A stretch of DNA of 64,000 nucleotides from NCBI RefSeq assembly GCF_003340475.1, contig NZ_QBKA01000002.1:1931501-1995500 (forward strand), in the 5' to 3' direction. The notes under the pieces were generated by a model. The model was given only the letters and a program-made list of their open reading frames with translations, made no database searches and was not told the origin of the DNA. Origin of the DNA: Alteripontixanthobacter maritimus. GTDB taxonomy: Bacteria > Pseudomonadota > Alphaproteobacteria > Sphingomonadales > Sphingomonadaceae. The position numbers and the translations under genes were made by a program. Position 1 is the stretch's first letter. Each line of letters begins with the position of its first letter. Below are positions 62,732 through 64,000 of this stretch, piece by piece.

Positions 62732-63957
62732 TTTTCCGCTTGGATGCGCGCAACCGTACCCTTGGGCATAAACACCAGCGCATTGCCGCGCCCGCTCATT
62801 CCGCCTGCAACGTCGCGGGCCCGCTCGCCCGCGCCCCAGAAGGTGTCGAAACGGTTCGCGCCTTTGATCGCGCCACCGGTGTCCTGCGCGACCCACATAC
62901 CGTCGGCCTCAGCCCGGTCGAGGTCGAGCCAGACCGGCGCACCAAGCGGTACGAATTTGGGATCGACAGCCACGCTATCCTCGGCAGACACGGCCACGCC
63001 CATCGCGCCGATCGGGCCCTCTCCGGTCAGTTCGCGAAAGAAAATCCAGCTTTCGTTGAGGCGCATCAGATCCGCGCCCGCTTCCGGATTTTCGCGGATA
63101 TAGGCCATGATACCCTGCATCGATCCCGCATATTGTCCGGGTCCGTCACCCAGCAGACCGCGCTCACGCATGACACTGCCGATGCCGGTATAGGCGCGGC
63201 CGTTCTGCCCCGCATATCCGATTCGCATCACTTCACCGTCGGGTGAAATCAGCCGGCCGGAGCCTTGTATTTGGAGGAAAAACAGCTCCACCGGGTCTTT
63301 CGCCCAGCCCAATTCGAGCCCGCGCCCGGCCAGCGCGCCCTGTTCGATCTCGGCGCGCGTATAATATCGCGTGAAAGTGCCATCTGCACCGTACCGGCCC
63401 AGCGGTGGGCGGCCCTCACGCTCGGCTTCGGGAATATCGTTGGGCCAGGCGCGCACCAGATCGTCGGGCATGGCGTAGACCGGCGTGTCGTAGCCCGGCA
63501 GGCGCACCCGGCTTCCTGCAATCTCCGGTTCGAAATAGCCGGTGGCGAACGCCGTGCCGTCACCGATGCGTACCGGTTCCAGATAGGTTTCGAAGAAGTT
63601 TTGTGCGTTACTGTCGGGCCAGCTTGTCGCCGCGGCGCAGGCAGGCTCCCAATCGCTGGCGGCTAGCAGACCGGTGGCATCATTGCGGACTATCAGTTTG
63701 GGGCAACTTCGCCGGAATGCAACCAGCGCGCTGGCGGCGTCATCCGGCGTCACACCGAGGCTGCTGAAGGCCGGACCGGATGCTATTCCAGCCAGTCGCG
63801 CATTGTCGATAAACGGCACTGCCTCGGGAACCGGCACTGATACCGGTATATTTGCTGGCGGCACGGTGGCGCATCCGGCAAGCATTGCGGCAGCAACGCA
63901 CATGGCGGACAAATGCGACCGGAAGCGGCGGCGCACCGCCTTGCCGTAAGCGGTCAT
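62728..63957 (-). CDS. mltA: Membrane-bound lytic murein transglycosylase A
   Basis: A 409-residue lipoprotein (lipobox MLAGC, Cys29) that cleaves peptidoglycan to anhydromuropeptides. The MltA domain (about 115-300) has FFETYLEPVRIGDGTAFATGYFEPEIAGSR and LFFLQIQGSGRLI; the C-terminal 3D domain (about 310-400) has FVPLGAPVWLDL and WVAQDTGGAIKGANRFDTFWGAGE with the conserved Asp residues. Length and order fit the family. It is translationally coupled to the Smr gene. Confidence 0.95.
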   Translation of the reverse strand: MTAYGKAVRRRFRSHLSAMCVAAAMLAGCATVPPANIPVSVPVPEAVPFIDNARLAGIASGPAFSSLGVTPDDAASALVAFRRSCPKLIVRNDATGLLAASDWEPACAAATSWPDSNAQNFFETYLEPVRIGDGTAFATGYFEPEIAGSRVRLPGYDTPVYAMPDDLVRAWPNDIPEAEREGRPPLGRYGADGTFTRYYTRAEIEQGALAGRGLELGWAKDPVELFFLQIQGSGRLISPDGEVMRIGYAGQNGRAYTGIGSVMRERGLLGDGPGQYAGSMQGIMAYIRENPEAGADLMRLNESWIFFRELTGEGPIGAMGVAVSAEDSVAVDPKFVPLGAPVWLDLDRAEADGMWVAQDTGGAIKGANRFDTFWGAGERARDVAGGMSGRGNALVFMPKGTVARIQAEK

Positions 63958-63965
63958 GCCGGTAA

Positions 63966-64000
63966 TCAGCCTTCGTCTGTTTCATCGACCAGCCAGTTCG
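63966..64000 (-). CDS. C-terminal end of a further gene, possibly a Tim44-domain protein (cut by window edge)
   Basis: Only eleven codons including the TGA stop are visible, reading NWLVDETDEG. That ending resembles the C-terminus of Tim44-like domain proteins, which are the usual upstream neighbour of mltA in alphaproteobacteria. Identification rests on context more than on sequence. Confidence 0.35.
   Translation of the reverse strand, partial: NWLVDETDEG

Overview
The window is a GC-rich (low sixties percent by eye), gene-dense piece of an alphaproteobacterial chromosome. Several features point to the Sphingomonadales, most likely the Erythrobacteraceae: methionine synthase split into two genes, an ArsR-methyltransferase fusion heading the metF-metH operon, an EcfG-type promoter before an entericidin gene, an ECF sigma factor paired with a DUF1109 (NrsF-like) anti-sigma factor, a PEP-CTERM-like surface protein, and REP-type palindromes of the kind seen in that order. 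No phage, IS transposase, CRISPR array, rRNA or tRNA gene was recognised. About 55 protein genes are called, nearly all housekeeping.

Layout. (1) 1-2.6 kb: glycine cleavage operon gcvT-gcvH-gcvPA on the minus strand under a tandem glycine riboswitch. (2) 2.65-8.47 kb: minus-strand methionine/one-carbon operon (SahR-like regulator-methyltransferase, metF, split metH) with a 22-bp palindromic operator at its head. (3) 8.5-16.9 kb: Na+/H+ antiporter, aldo-keto reductase, purC, a lipid kinase, a large M16 peptidase, purS and purQ. (4) 16.9-25.6 kb: GGDEF-EAL protein, glmS, a DMT exporter, a sulfatase-fold membrane enzyme and a lone cpaF. (5) 25.6-27.5 kb: a MITE-like repeat, two small membrane or lipoprotein genes and another DMT exporter. 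(6) 27.5-34.7 kb: minus-strand operons: dGTPase-like / NAD(P)-binding / ABA4-like / DUF938 methyltransferase; racemase; then beta-helix protein / diheme cytochrome / alpha-beta hydrolase. (7) 34.9-38.1 kb: mechanosensitive channel, acetyltransferase, and the sigF-nrsF-like pair with its own autoregulatory promoter. (8) 38.1-49.6 kb: ZntB-like transporter, GAF-EAL protein, ispG, a thioredoxin-like lipoprotein, an HDAC-family enzyme, a flavin oxidoreductase, two L,D-transpeptidases and a DMT exporter. (9) 49.8-64 kb: aconitase, a very Ser/Gly-rich surface protein, ruvBA, aroC, the peroxide-defence block ahpC-ahpF-katG, and Smr-MltA with the last codons of a further gene.

The most informative regulatory signals are the tandem glycine riboswitch; the SahR-type operator; a GGAAC-N16-CGTT (EcfG) promoter before the entericidin; a GTAACC-N16-CGAA promoter exactly matching the SigF type before the sigma gene; and a strong intrinsic terminator that contains the start codon of the acetyltransferase gene. 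The least characterised gene set is the beta-helix/diheme cytochrome pair, which looks like a conserved but functionally unassigned periplasmic cassette. I saw no clear wholly new defence or biosynthetic system; the novelty here is mostly in regulation and repeats.
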